From Pseudomonadales bacterium (lineage in GTDB: Bacteria; Pseudomonadota; Gammaproteobacteria; Pseudomonadales; Pseudohongiellaceae), in NCBI GenBank assembly GCA_022822865.1, contig JAJDYJ010000092.1, positions 1-64,000 of the forward strand: a stretch of 64,000 bases of DNA, in the 5' to 3' direction. Below are positions 38,201 through 46,796 of this stretch, one piece after another. Made by a program: the position numbers and the translations under genes. How positions within the stretch are numbered: position 1 is the stretch's first letter; every line of letters begins with the position of its first letter. The notes under the pieces are model-generated. The model had not been told where the DNA came from. It did no database searches and saw only the letters and a list, made by a program, of their open reading frames with translations.

Positions 38201-39417
38201 AACTCGTGATCCTTTTCAGAAACTTTTTTTAGTTCTCTGATAATCCGTTCCTTATCTTGAGGCGGAAATCCCGCGACGTCACCATATAAGACGGTTCCGA
38301 GGGGGTCCCGGGTTATGATTTCCCCACGGCTGGTCCCGCATAGCGTTGCGAGCCATGCACAAAGACCGCGCATCTCCGTCACGACCATTCCGTCGTACCC
38401 TGACATCAACGCCAGAATTCGATTTACCGGTAACCCATTTTCGACTAACTCAGCCAGGTAGCGCGCACCTAGAAACTCCGCGACATGCCGGTGTAGCGGA
38501 ATCGCGAACTCGGAGTTGGGAGCTTCGAAGAGGCGGGTTTTCAATGATTCCAACTGAAGAGCCCGATTGGTTCCAGTTAGTTCATTCAATTTAATGAAGT
38601 TATCGTCTTGACTCCCGGCGCTTAACTGGATGCCTGGCGCACCGGCTAGCAATAACACCGCGCAAAGCTGTCCGGCAGTGTCAAGAAGTACTTTCGTATT
38701 AGCGCGGTCACGAATTTTCGCGTATTGGTGTTCCTCATTGGTCTCATCAGCCAGAGTCTCGCAAGCCATTTCGAATGTTCGGATTCGCGAATCCGGCCAT
38801 TCATTTTTCATGACCGCCTTTACAAGCAATTCAAGACTCAGGGGGTTTTCCAGCAAGGCAGCCACGCCTCGCTGCCGGGCCTTGTCAACAAATGCATCCG
38901 GATTGTCAATATTGTGATTCTTGCGCAGGATAGCTTTGATTTCCTCTTCCGGCAGCGGGTCAAGGCGCAGTACCAGGACTTTACCTTCGGGTGCGACGGT
39001 TTCCAGATGTCGACGATCGTTTGAGCCGAACCAATCCGCTTCGCGGCACGAGAGTCGGAACTTGGGCTTGCCTAGTTGCAAGAGCTTTTTTCGGATTCCG
39101 TCAAAGGATGTTCTCCCGTCGGCCGAGCCCGCGCGTACCTCGTCAAGCCCATCAATGAACAGAGTCCGACCATGCCATTCGCTATTGTCCTCAAAGGCGA
39201 TGAAATCTCTCGCCGAGACGAATTGTCCATCGCACAACTTGGCTTGACGCCTGAATTCCGAGGTTTTGCCGGAACCCGGTGGCGCCAGCAGAACGTAAGC
39301 TCCCTCATCCGAATGTTTCTCCAGGGATTGGGAGCCGAGCTTCGCTTCGGCTTTAGATTTTCCAGCCTCTGCTTCGGTACACGCTCGAGGTGCTATGTAC
39401 GGCTGTAGCGCCTTCAT
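35230..39417 (-). CDS. Large NACHT/STAND-like ATPase with C-terminal PD-(D/E)xK-like nuclease motif
   Basis: The 1395-residue protein has an N-terminal P-loop APPGSGKT (45-52), a Walker B of the NACHT type TLFIDGLDEV (85-94) and a following FRLSCREADW sensor (about 120-129). The middle 1000 residues are helical and repeat-like, the expected superhelical sensor of STAND proteins. Near the C terminus ADIRVSYG and PIEIKRRHH place Asp1283, Glu1296 and Lys1298 as a PD-(D/E)xK site. The plan (NTPase, sensor, nuclease) matches antiphage STAND (Avs-like) proteins, though sensor and nuclease are in unusual order and I recognise no named type. Its ATG overlaps the stop of the DUF4143 ATPase gene by 4 nt. 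The DNA is more AT-rich than the core genes around it, suggesting transfer. Confidence 0.72.
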   Translation of the reverse strand: MKALQPYIAPRACTEAEAGKSKAEAKLGSQSLEKHSDEGAYVLLAPPGSGKTSEFRRQAKLCDGQFVSARDFIAFEDNSEWHGRTLFIDGLDEVRAGSADGRTSFDGIRKKLLQLGKPKFRLSCREADWFGSNDRRHLETVAPEGKVLVLRLDPLPEEEIKAILRKNHNIDNPDAFVDKARQRGVAALLENPLSLELLVKAVMKNEWPDSRIRTFEMACETLADETNEEHQYAKIRDRANTKVLLDTAGQLCAVLLLAGAPGIQLSAGSQDDNFIKLNELTGTNRALQLESLKTRLFEAPNSEFAIPLHRHVAEFLGARYLAELVENGLPVNRILALMSGYDGMVVTEMRGLCAWLATLCGTSRGEIITRDPLGTVLYGDVAGFPPQDKERIIRELKKVSEKDHEFLGTIEFDSRLGDLVSPELTNEILAILEDSARDGGRQSLTLFLIEALCHVHPLGGMSCTLMTIARDGSRWLSVRKKAIDAYLRQMEDREQALEDLKSLMQEVYANKLPDPEDELLGYLLEKTYPDALPGTEVLDYLRTPKSSQYIAYSTFWTWTLPNPERSSWGRKVELLDRLAEQYTALEPEERQSGTRSDITMEVPFVLLDEVLSDRSVTVEVEPERLFGWLGVAGRLGDWDFGWGILHERKQRVQSWLSQRPGLWKILFKIGVERCKRACGELDQTKFQQLMYMEEDRRLLGVRPPADFATWCLEEAISTDDMVAAQWMVRRVADEIEEGRISKELVVYRLQDNDTLGKALQERLVQREEFRTRENARKEKAEKRNDVTRWQNVVRDHQAELIENRAPMQLLHNLARAYFGGYHGMSEYTPHDRLHILLGSDKGLVETALSGFRATVSRTDLPTVEKVISLSTQERIHFLSLPFLAGFNEWHESKTEGAFVPDEDQNSLAATIFYNFSFWPNPWGYGATQKNPRWIQLLLNEQPELIAEIVTKSISPGLRKSQDFSNRLYELVYSKEYESVAEIVAIPLLRSFPVRCTEQQLPELRFLLIAAARHCPKNMFIEMAREKLEHTSMNVAQRVYWLAAGLVSSPQCFSESLRKYVAGNKRRVRHLGTYIGGRFDQLPVQPDQNDVSAIATLIRLLGTEYAPSFFESELDSSTEDDTGITWGTDISYRIDHFVHQLMENPSHKATQELEKLVNDEGLGVWRTRLDFAIGKQKGIKREADFQHTDVSAILGVLENRQPANTADLATLTFDHLSEIATRIRDGNTSDWRQYWNVDPHNRVKEPKPEDGCRDALLSDLRLRLEPIDIDAQREGNYADDNRADIRVSYGKFNVPIEIKRRHHRDLWTAIRTQLIAKYTRDPGADDHGIYLVFWFGNHETGPPTPDAGPPPKSAKELNRRLEESLTDAERRKISVCVIDVEDRKNQEESNSNSHEQ

Positions 39418-40691
39418 TTCTCGTCAAACCAGTGCGACGCGGGGGTAGCCAGAAATTCGGCAAGGGGAACTCCGCCGTCGCCCACCGTGATTTGCCTGAC
39501 GTTGGTTTTGAATTTCCGCTGGAACGCAAGAAATCCTGTGTCACTGGCGCTTCGCGCACCGCTCTTTACTTCAATAGTCACCAGGCGCTGACCTCGCCCG
39601 AGAACGAAGTCAACTTCTGAATTCTGCTCTCTCCAGTAATACAGCTTGCCCCCGGAAGGCAAGGTGTTGAACAAATGCGCTCCGACGGCGCTTTCTGCAA
39701 TACGCCCCCAGAAAGTACGATCCGCGCACGCCTCGCTGAACGAATAATCGGACAAAGCCGACATCAGCGCGGTGTTGAGTACGATCAGCTTTGGGCTTGA
39801 CGATCTTCGGCGGAGAACACTTCCGGCATATTTCGGCAGGCCCGCGACAAGGCCGGCATTTTCAAGCAGGACAAGATATCGCGCGAGAGTCGTCGTGTTT
39901 CCGGCATCATGAAGATTGCCCTGCAATTTGGTGTAGGAGAGTATTTGCCCCGAATACTGTGCAGACAATTCAAACAGGGTTCTGAGCAACGCTGGTTTGT
40001 CTACTCTCTCCATGGCGAGAATATCACGCTCAATATTGGGTTTGATTAATGAGTTATGAATGTAGGCTCGCCAACGAGTTACGTCGTTGATGTTGATGTA
40101 TGGAGCAGCGCCTGGATACCCCCCAAAGTAGATGTATTGTTCAAGGTCAATATCAGCAGCCAGTGCAGCCATTTCCAAATAGGACCAATGATTGAGTTGG
40201 ATGGTTTCGAATCTGCCTGCCAAACTCTCGCTCATTCCAGTTTGCATGAGCAATGGAGCGGACCCAAGCAAAATCACGTGTAGCGGGGTGTCGTTGTATC
40301 GATCCTCATCCCATAACCCCTTGACAGTTTCCGACCAGTTCGGGATTTTTTGGACTTCGTCGATCGCCAATACGTAACCTGAGTCCGATTGGGCTAATTT
40401 TTGCCGAGAGTTCGTCCATTCCTGTATTAGCCATTGTTCATCACGGTCGGGCGAGAATCTTTTATCGTCTTCGGCTGTCGGCAATCCCAAGGGGTCGACT
40501 AAGCGTCTGTCCGCCAACGAGTCTACGGGCCTATCCGCGAACGCCATGCGGCCATGAAACTCGCGTAGCGCTTGAGACACCAGTGTCGTCTTGCCGGCTT
40601 GACGTGGCCCGGTAATAATAATCAACCGCCTCGGCTCTTCCCGTAACCTGCTGACCAATATGGCTTTTTGGTCTCTTTCAAATTCAACCAT
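39414..40691 (-). CDS. AAA ATPase with DUF4143 domain
   Basis: The 425-residue protein has Walker A GPRQAGKT (28-35), Walker B YVLAIDEVQ (106-114) and a conserved LLGSAPLLM sensor. The C-terminal DUF4143 part contains a nuclease-like EVDFVL and TIEVKSG pair (Asp361, Glu374, Lys376). Such proteins are widespread, mobile and of unknown function. It is the first gene of a two-gene unit, overlapping the large ATPase-nuclease by 4 nt. There is no clear ribosome site before the ATG at 40691; a perfect 34-bp inverted repeat begins 11 bp upstream and is a likely site of control. Confidence 0.85.
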   Translation of the reverse strand: MVEFERDQKAILVSRLREEPRRLIIITGPRQAGKTTLVSQALREFHGRMAFADRPVDSLADRRLVDPLGLPTAEDDKRFSPDRDEQWLIQEWTNSRQKLAQSDSGYVLAIDEVQKIPNWSETVKGLWDEDRYNDTPLHVILLGSAPLLMQTGMSESLAGRFETIQLNHWSYLEMAALAADIDLEQYIYFGGYPGAAPYININDVTRWRAYIHNSLIKPNIERDILAMERVDKPALLRTLFELSAQYSGQILSYTKLQGNLHDAGNTTTLARYLVLLENAGLVAGLPKYAGSVLRRRSSSPKLIVLNTALMSALSDYSFSEACADRTFWGRIAESAVGAHLFNTLPSGGKLYYWREQNSEVDFVLGRGQRLVTIEVKSGARSASDTGFLAFQRKFKTNVRQITVGDGGVPLAEFLATPASHWFDEK

Positions 40692-40701
40692 GAGAATTGA
40701 G

Positions 40702-40799
40702 TACGCTACTGAGTAAATTTACTCAAGAGCGTAACAGGGATGGATTTGCCGCGCAATCGCTTTTCGTTACGCTCTTGAGTAAATTTACTCAGTAGCGTA
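40702..40799. promoter_or_regulatory. Perfect 34-bp inverted repeat containing two copies of a 14-bp palindrome
   Basis: Arms at 40702-40735 and 40766-40799 are exact inverted copies separated by 30 nt. Each arm contains GAGTAAATTTACTC, itself a perfect palindrome. The left arm ends 11 bp before the DUF4143 start, and the right arm supplies the last codons and stop of arsC. AT-rich palindromes like this suit a dimeric regulator, or mark the end of a mobile module. Confidence 0.8.
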
Positions 40800-41207
40800 A
40801 CGAAGCGCATCGGCCAGCAGTTTTTCCACGCCGTTCCTGATTTCGAGGCAGACGCGGTCGAAGCCGGCGCGGACTTCCTCTTCGGGGCCGGTGAAGCCGG
40901 CGGGGTCGTCGAAGGGGAGGTGGAGCTTGCGTTTGCCGGGCGGGACGATGGGGCAGTTGGCGTCGGCGTGGGAGCAGACGGTGACGATGAGGTCGGCCTG
41001 TTCGATCATTTCGTCATTGAGCACGTCGGAAGTTTGTTGGCTGATGTCGACGCCTTGCCTGGCCATGGCGGCGACGGCGCGCGGATTGAGGCCGTGGGCT
41101 TCGAGCCCGGCGGAATTTGCCTCGCAATGCGGTGCGAGAGCTTTCGCCCAGCCTTCGGCCATTTGCGAGCGGCAGGAGTTTCCGGTGCAGACGAAAAGGA
41201 CGTTCAT
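40785..41207 (-). CDS. arsC: Arsenate reductase, thioredoxin-coupled (low-Mr phosphatase fold)
   Basis: ATG at 41207 begins MNVLFVCTGNSCRSQMAEGW with the P-loop CTGNSCR; the longer upstream frame lacks a ribosome site. At 140 residues, later cysteines in VTVCSHADANCP fit the Cys82/Cys89 relay of thioredoxin-linked ArsC, and LPFDDPAG is typical. It reduces arsenate to arsenite in the cytoplasm. No arsR, arsB or acr3 is beside it. The last five codons derive from the inverted-repeat arm, showing that the repeat arrived at or reshaped this 3' end. Confidence 0.88.
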   Translation of the reverse strand: MNVLFVCTGNSCRSQMAEGWAKALAPHCEANSAGLEAHGLNPRAVAAMARQGVDISQQTSDVLNDEMIEQADLIVTVCSHADANCPIVPPGKRKLHLPFDDPAGFTGPEEEVRAGFDRVCLEIRNGVEKLLADALRYATE

Positions 41208-41390
41208 GAAGCGGGTCGCGAGTTTGGCCAAGTGAACCAGAGTCGCAGATTCTACACGCCAACACATGATTTGCGTTAAAACTTATGCCTCGTGGGCCTG
41301 GCCGGATATACTTGCGTCGCGTTAACCCAATGACGATGTTGCGGTACGATTTTGGGGAGCGGACAGATATGCAGCGAACGCGCACCTGAT

Positions 41391-44300
41391 ATGGCCACAG
41401 AAAGCGAAATCGAAAGGGAGCTGATCGACAGACTTGTCGAGCTCAAATACACACGGCGCGACGACATCCGCGACAAGGCGGCGCTGGAGCAGAATTTTCG
41501 GGACAAGTTCGAGGCCCTGAACCGCGTCAGCCTTTCCAATGCCGAGTTTGCCCGGCTGCGCGATGGGATTATTGCCGCCGACACATTTGCCGCCGCGCAG
41601 ACGTTGCGCGAGCGGAACACCTTTCAACGCGACGATGGCACTCCCCTGCAATACACACTGGTGAACATTGGAGACTGGTGCAAGAACGAGTACGAAGTCG
41701 TCAACCAATTGCGAATCAACACCGAGAATAGCCACCACCGCTATGACGTTATCCTGCTGATTAACGGCTTGCCTGTGGTGCAGATCGAGTTGAAGACGCT
41801 GACGATCAGCCCGTGCCGCGCCATGGAGCAGATCGTCAATTACAAGAACGACCCCGGCAACGGCTATACCAATTCCCTGCTGTGCTTCATGCAGATATTC
41901 ATCGTCAGCAACCGTAGCGACACCTGGTACTTCGCCAACAACCAGAGCAAGCACTTCGCCTTCCACGCCGAAGAGCGGTTTCTGCCGGTCTATCAACTGG
42001 CGGGTAGAGACAACCGGAAAATTACCCATCTCGATGATTTTGCGGGAAGTTTTCTGGAGAAGTGCGCGCTTGGCGAGATGATCAGCCGCTACATGGTGTT
42101 GGTGGCGAGCGAGCAAAAGCTGCTGATCATGCGTCCGTATCAGATTTACGCGGTCAAGGCGATTGTCGAGTGCATCCACCAAAATCGCGGCAATGGCTAC
42201 ATCTGGCACACCACGGGCAGCGGCAAGACCTTGACGTCGTTCAAGGCGTCCACCCTGCTAAAGGACAACCCCGATATACAAAAATGCCTGTTCGTGGTGG
42301 ACCGCAAGGATCTCGACCGGCACACCCGTATGGAATTCAACAAGTTCCAGGAAGGCTGCGTAGAGGAAAACACCAACACCGAAACCCTGGTGCGGCGCCT
42401 GCTGTCGGAAGACTATGCCGACAAGGTGATTGTCACGACCATCCAGAAACTGGGCCTGGCGCTTGGCGTCAACGGCAAGGCCGGTAAACGCTCATACAAG
42501 GAACGTTTGGAATCTCTGCGCAACCAGCGCGTTGTTTTCGTTTTCGACGAGTGCCACCGCTCGCAATTCGGCGAGAACCACAAAGCGATCAAGACGTTCT
42601 TTCCCAATGCCCAACTATTCGGATTCACCGGAACGCCCATCTTCGAGGAGAACTCCTCCCACAGGCAGGTTGATGGAACCATGGCCTCGTACCAGACCAC
42701 GGAGGATATTTTCCAGAAACTACTGCACGATTACACCATTACCCATGCCATCGACGACGGAAACGTACTGCGCTTTCATATCGATTACCTCAAGCCTGAG
42801 AGCAGCAGCGCCATTGGTTCAGGCGCAAGTACCAAACTCGAATCGCTTGCGCAGCCTGATGAAACCCAAGCCCGAAAAGCCGTTGTCGAAGCCATCTTGA
42901 ACAAACACGACGCCGCGACTGACAACCGGCGTTTCAATGCCATTCTCGCCACGGCTTCGATTAATGACGCCATCGCCTACCACGCGTTGTTCGACGAGGT
43001 GCAGAGAGAACGCCGCACCGCTCATGAAAACCTGGGGCCGCTGAATATCGCCTGCGTATTCTCGCCGCCCGCTGCCGGCGACAGGGATGTGGAACAACTA
43101 CAGGAAGACCTGCCCCAGGAACGGGCCGACAACCAGCGGGAGCCACAGAAAAAGAAACAGGCGCTCAACGCCATCATCGACGACTACAACCATCGGTATA
43201 AAACCAATCACAGTATCAACGAGTTCGATGACTACTTTGGGGACGTGCAGCAACGCATAAAGGATCATAAGTATTCCAACCAGGATCTGCCGCGGAGCAA
43301 AAAGATCGACGTGACGATCGTGGTGGACATGTTGCTGACAGGGTTTGACTCGGAATACCTCAATACGCTGTATGTTGACAAGAACCTCAAGCATCACGGC
43401 CTGATCCAAGCCTTCTCGCGCACCAACCGCGTGCTCAACGACACCAAGCCCTGGGGCAATATCCTCGATTTTCGCGGCCAGCAGAAACAGGTGGACGACG
43501 CTGTAACTCTGTTCTCGGGCAGCCATGAAGGTTCTCCCAGAGAAATCTGGCTGGCGGACCCGGCCCCGGAAGTGGTCGAAAAACTCAAAGCCGCCGTGAC
43601 GGGGCTGAAAGAGTTCATGGACGGTCAGGGCCTGCGTTGCGTCCCGGAGGAAGTCGCCAACCTCAAAGGCGACATGGCCCGGGCGGGTTTCGTCAACCGC
43701 TTCAAGGAAGTACAGCGCCTGATGACGCAAATCGACCAATATACCGACCTCGACGAGCAACAGCGGCGCGGTGTGGAAAATTTGCTGCCGAAAGAGCAAA
43801 TGCGTAGTTTCCGCGGCGTGTATCTGGAAACAGCCAAACGACTCAGGGACCGTCAAGTTTCAAGGAGTGGAGAATCCGACCACGAAACGCGGCAACTAGA
43901 CTTCGAATTCGTACTGTTTTCTTCGGCGCTGATCGATTACGACTACATCATGGAATTGATCACCAACTTCAGCAAGGAGGAACCGAAGCGGCAGACGATG
44001 ACCCGCGAACAGATTGTCAGCCTGCTTGGATCGAGCTCCAATCTTATGGACGAACGCGACGACATGATTGCCTACATCGACACTCTCAAAGTCGGCGAGG
44101 GACTGAGTAAACAAGCGATCTGCGAAGGCTACGAAGCATTCAAGGCCCAGCGGTCTGTTAATGAATTGGCCGAGTTGGCGGCAAAGCACGGACTGGAAGC
44201 GAATGCGCTTCAGACATTAGTGGACGGCACGTTGAGCCGCATGATATTCGACGGCCAGAAGCTCACCGAATTGTTAGAACCACTGGGGTTGGGATGGAAG

Positions 44301-44402
44301 GCTCGCACACAGAAAGAGTTGGCGCTGATGGAAGATTTGGTACCGTTCCTGAAAAAACAGGCGCAAGAACGCGAGATTTCCGGGTTGGCGGTGTATGAGT
44401 GA
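41391..44402 (+). CDS. hsdR: Type I restriction endonuclease subunit R
   Basis: ATG at 41391 gives 1003 residues starting MATESEIERELIDRLVEL. The nuclease site is DVILLINGLP then QIELK (Asp119, Glu133, Lys135). The helicase motor has Walker A GSGKT (276-280), DECH (386-389), GFTGTPI and QAFSRTNR. It moves DNA and cuts it when HsdM/HsdS find unmethylated sites. It is the first gene of hsdR-hsdS-prrC-hsdM, all overlapping by 4-8 nt. The divergent space to arsC (184 nt) contains TATACT at 41307-41312 as a possible -10, with no clear -35. Confidence 0.95.
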   Translation: MATESEIERELIDRLVELKYTRRDDIRDKAALEQNFRDKFEALNRVSLSNAEFARLRDGIIAADTFAAAQTLRERNTFQRDDGTPLQYTLVNIGDWCKNEYEVVNQLRINTENSHHRYDVILLINGLPVVQIELKTLTISPCRAMEQIVNYKNDPGNGYTNSLLCFMQIFIVSNRSDTWYFANNQSKHFAFHAEERFLPVYQLAGRDNRKITHLDDFAGSFLEKCALGEMISRYMVLVASEQKLLIMRPYQIYAVKAIVECIHQNRGNGYIWHTTGSGKTLTSFKASTLLKDNPDIQKCLFVVDRKDLDRHTRMEFNKFQEGCVEENTNTETLVRRLLSEDYADKVIVTTIQKLGLALGVNGKAGKRSYKERLESLRNQRVVFVFDECHRSQFGENHKAIKTFFPNAQLFGFTGTPIFEENSSHRQVDGTMASYQTTEDIFQKLLHDYTITHAIDDGNVLRFHIDYLKPESSSAIGSGASTKLESLAQPDETQARKAVVEAILNKHDAATDNRRFNAILATASINDAIAYHALFDEVQRERRTAHENLGPLNIACVFSPPAAGDRDVEQLQEDLPQERADNQREPQKKKQALNAIIDDYNHRYKTNHSINEFDDYFGDVQQRIKDHKYSNQDLPRSKKIDVTIVVDMLLTGFDSEYLNTLYVDKNLKHHGLIQAFSRTNRVLNDTKPWGNILDFRGQQKQVDDAVTLFSGSHEGSPREIWLADPAPEVVEKLKAAVTGLKEFMDGQGLRCVPEEVANLKGDMARAGFVNRFKEVQRLMTQIDQYTDLDEQQRRGVENLLPKEQMRSFRGVYLETAKRLRDRQVSRSGESDHETRQLDFEFVLFSSALIDYDYIMELITNFSKEEPKRQTMTREQIVSLLGSSSNLMDERDDMIAYIDTLKVGEGLSKQAICEGYEAFKAQRSVNELAELAAKHGLEANALQTLVDGTLSRMIFDGQKLTELLEPLGLGWKARTQKELALMEDLVPFLKKQAQEREISGLAVYE

Positions 44403-45708
44403 AACAATGAGCCAGTCCAGATTTCCCCGACTGCGCTTCCCCGAGTTTCAGGATGCTGGGGAGTGGGAGCCAAGGGAACTTGGGCGGATCGGAGAATTCG
44501 TTGGAGGCGGCACTCCCGATACGTCCGTTCCAGAATATTGGGATGGAGAGATTTTATGGTTTACACCGACCGAAATAAAGGAACGCTACCTGTCGAAAAG
44601 TGAAAGGACTATTACTGACAAGGGCTTAAAAAATTCATCGGCAGCACTTCTACCTAGCGGAACTTTGCTTATCTCTACTAGAGCCACCATCGGCGATATC
44701 GGTATTGCTGAAAATCCCTGCGCAACAAATCAGGGATTTCAATCTTTAGTTGTCCATGAAGGTGAAGTGAACTTATTTTGGTACTATTGGTTTTTACAGC
44801 ATAAGAATGAGCTAATAAATAGATCGTCCGGCTCAACTTTTCTTGAAATTAAGAAAACAGAATTAAACCGAATTCCAGCACTTCGCCCTGACAGAGCGGA
44901 ACAGAAAAAAATTGCGACCTGCCTTTCTTCACTTGATGAATTGATTGATGCACAAGCTCGAAAACTTGATGATCTTGGAGATTACAAGAAAGGGCTAATG
45001 CAGCAGTTGTTTCCGCAGGAAGGCGAGTCTAATCCTCGCCTGCGCTTCCCTGAATTCCAGCACATGAAGGGATGGGATAAAAAGCTGATGCAGGATTTAT
45101 ACTCCTTTCACCCAACCAATTCTTATTCGAGGGAATTATTGAACGATATGAAAGGTCAAGTAAGAAATATACATTATGGCGACATACATACGAAGTATTC
45201 CACACTTTTTGATATGGAAAAAGAAACTGTCCCGTTCTTAAGTACTTCAGTACCTTTAGATAAAATTCAACCAGAAAGTTTCTGTATGGAGGGTGATATC
45301 GTTTTTGCTGATGCATCAGAAGATTTGAATGATGTTGGGAAGAGCATTGAAATAGTAAAACTGAATGATAAGAAATTGGTATCTGGTCTCCACACAATTT
45401 TGGCTAGACAGAAGCAAGGAAAACTGGTTATAGGATTTGGAGGGTATTTGTTCAAGTCGGCACAAATTCGAGCACAGATTATGAAAGAAGCCCATGGCGC
45501 GAAGGTTGCTGGAATCTCAGCTCGAAGACTATCGAACATAGAAATACGATATCCTTGGGAACAGAAGGAACAACAAAAAATATTAGCCTGCTTGTCATCC
45601 CTTGATGAACTGATTGCCGCACAAACTCGAAGACTTGATTCCCTAAGAATTCATAAGAAAGGACTGATGCAGCAGTTGTTTCCCAAAGTCGAGGAGGTAT
45701 TGTCATGA
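44395..45708 (+). CDS. hsdS: Type I restriction-modification specificity subunit S
   Basis: The 437-residue protein has two target-recognition domains, each introduced by RLRFPEFQ and each followed by a conserved helix with CLSSLDELI, and GLMQQLFP. This is the internal repeat of HsdS, which sets the two halves of the DNA site. The start codon lies 8 nt inside hsdR. Codon use and base composition in the recognition domains are clearly AT-rich compared with hsdR and hsdM, typical of recombining specificity genes. Recognition sequence cannot be read from the protein. Confidence 0.95.
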   Translation: MSETMSQSRFPRLRFPEFQDAGEWEPRELGRIGEFVGGGTPDTSVPEYWDGEILWFTPTEIKERYLSKSERTITDKGLKNSSAALLPSGTLLISTRATIGDIGIAENPCATNQGFQSLVVHEGEVNLFWYYWFLQHKNELINRSSGSTFLEIKKTELNRIPALRPDRAEQKKIATCLSSLDELIDAQARKLDDLGDYKKGLMQQLFPQEGESNPRLRFPEFQHMKGWDKKLMQDLYSFHPTNSYSRELLNDMKGQVRNIHYGDIHTKYSTLFDMEKETVPFLSTSVPLDKIQPESFCMEGDIVFADASEDLNDVGKSIEIVKLNDKKLVSGLHTILARQKQGKLVIGFGGYLFKSAQIRAQIMKEAHGAKVAGISARRLSNIEIRYPWEQKEQQKILACLSSLDELIAAQTRRLDSLRIHKKGLMQQLFPKVEEVLS

Positions 45709-46796
45709 GTGAGCAGATGATTTTTCCCTCATTAGTAGAAATTGCGGAACATTTGCGCGACAGGCTTGATTCCAAAAAGTACTTCCTGTTATTTGCTCAC
45801 AATGGTATTGGCAAAACACGCCTGTCCATGTTTTTCAAGGAACTCGGAAAGAATGGTGGTGAACGGGATACGCTTTACTACAATGCGTTTACCGAAGATC
45901 TGTTCACTTGGAACAACGATCAGCGAGTACTGCGCATAAATAGCGACTCTCGATTTGTTTCTGGAATGCGGGAGCTGGAAATGGAGAGTCGAATCCGGGA
46001 ATTTTTGCCTCGCTATGCGGATTTCGACTTCGTAATTGACTATGAGAACTGGACGGTCGCATTTAATCGCGATATCAGCGAGGGCGAGCGCACGGAAAAC
46101 ATCGATCACATCAAGATATCCCGCGGCGAAGAGAACCTCTTTATCTGGTGTTTCTTTCTCGCCGTAGCCAAACTCGCTATCGACGGAGAAAGCGCCTATT
46201 CCTGGGTAAAGTACTTATACATCGACGACCCCATCTCGTCCTTGGATGACAACAACGCAATTGCTGTCGCAACGCACTTAGCGGAGATGCTCAAGCGTTC
46301 GGATGGAAGCATTAAGACCGTGGTCTCGTCACATCATGCGCTATTCTTCAATGTGATGTACAACTCATTGAGTAAGGCGGAAAAGTATTTTATGGGCAGG
46401 CTCGGTGAAGGAGACTATACACTGAAGAGTACGAGTGACACTCCAGCCTTTCTCCATGTGGCCCTGCTCTTGCAACTTCATGAGGCGGCAGAATCCGGTG
46501 AAGTCTACACATATCATTTCAATATATTGCGCAATGTCTTGGAGAAAACAGCCGCGTTTCACGGATATCGTCGCTTTTCGGACTGCCTCCCACAAGGCAA
46601 AGACGATCCAGACGGTATCGTTCACCGTCAAATTGTCAACCTGCTAAGCCATGGCAACCACTCATTGTTCGAGCCACGGGAAATGGTTCCGGACAACAAA
46701 CGACATTTTCAGCACATCCTCGACAATTTAATGAACAGTTTCCGATTTAATCCCGACCTTTTCCCGCAACAGAAAAAGGAGGTTCAATCGCAATGA
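45705..46796 (+). CDS. prrC: Anticodon nuclease PrrC
   Basis: The 363-residue protein has an ABC-like ATPase part: Walker A AHNGIGKT (31-38), LYYNAFTEDLF (58-67), signature SRGEE (139-143), Walker B YLYIDDPISSLDD (170-182) and H-loop SSHH (208-211). The C-terminal nuclease carries R-x3-E (Arg276, Glu280) in LRNVLEKTA and His316 in NLLSHGNH, matching the Arg320/Glu324/His356 triad known in E. coli PrrC. PrrC is held inactive by its partner type I enzyme and cuts tRNA-Lys at the anticodon when phage inhibits it. Here it is embedded between hsdS and hsdM with 4-nt overlaps on both sides. Confidence 0.93.
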   Translation: MSEQMIFPSLVEIAEHLRDRLDSKKYFLLFAHNGIGKTRLSMFFKELGKNGGERDTLYYNAFTEDLFTWNNDQRVLRINSDSRFVSGMRELEMESRIREFLPRYADFDFVIDYENWTVAFNRDISEGERTENIDHIKISRGEENLFIWCFFLAVAKLAIDGESAYSWVKYLYIDDPISSLDDNNAIAVATHLAEMLKRSDGSIKTVVSSHHALFFNVMYNSLSKAEKYFMGRLGEGDYTLKSTSDTPAFLHVALLLQLHEAAESGEVYTYHFNILRNVLEKTAAFHGYRRFSDCLPQGKDDPDGIVHRQIVNLLSHGNHSLFEPREMVPDNKRHFQHILDNLMNSFRFNPDLFPQQKKEVQSQ

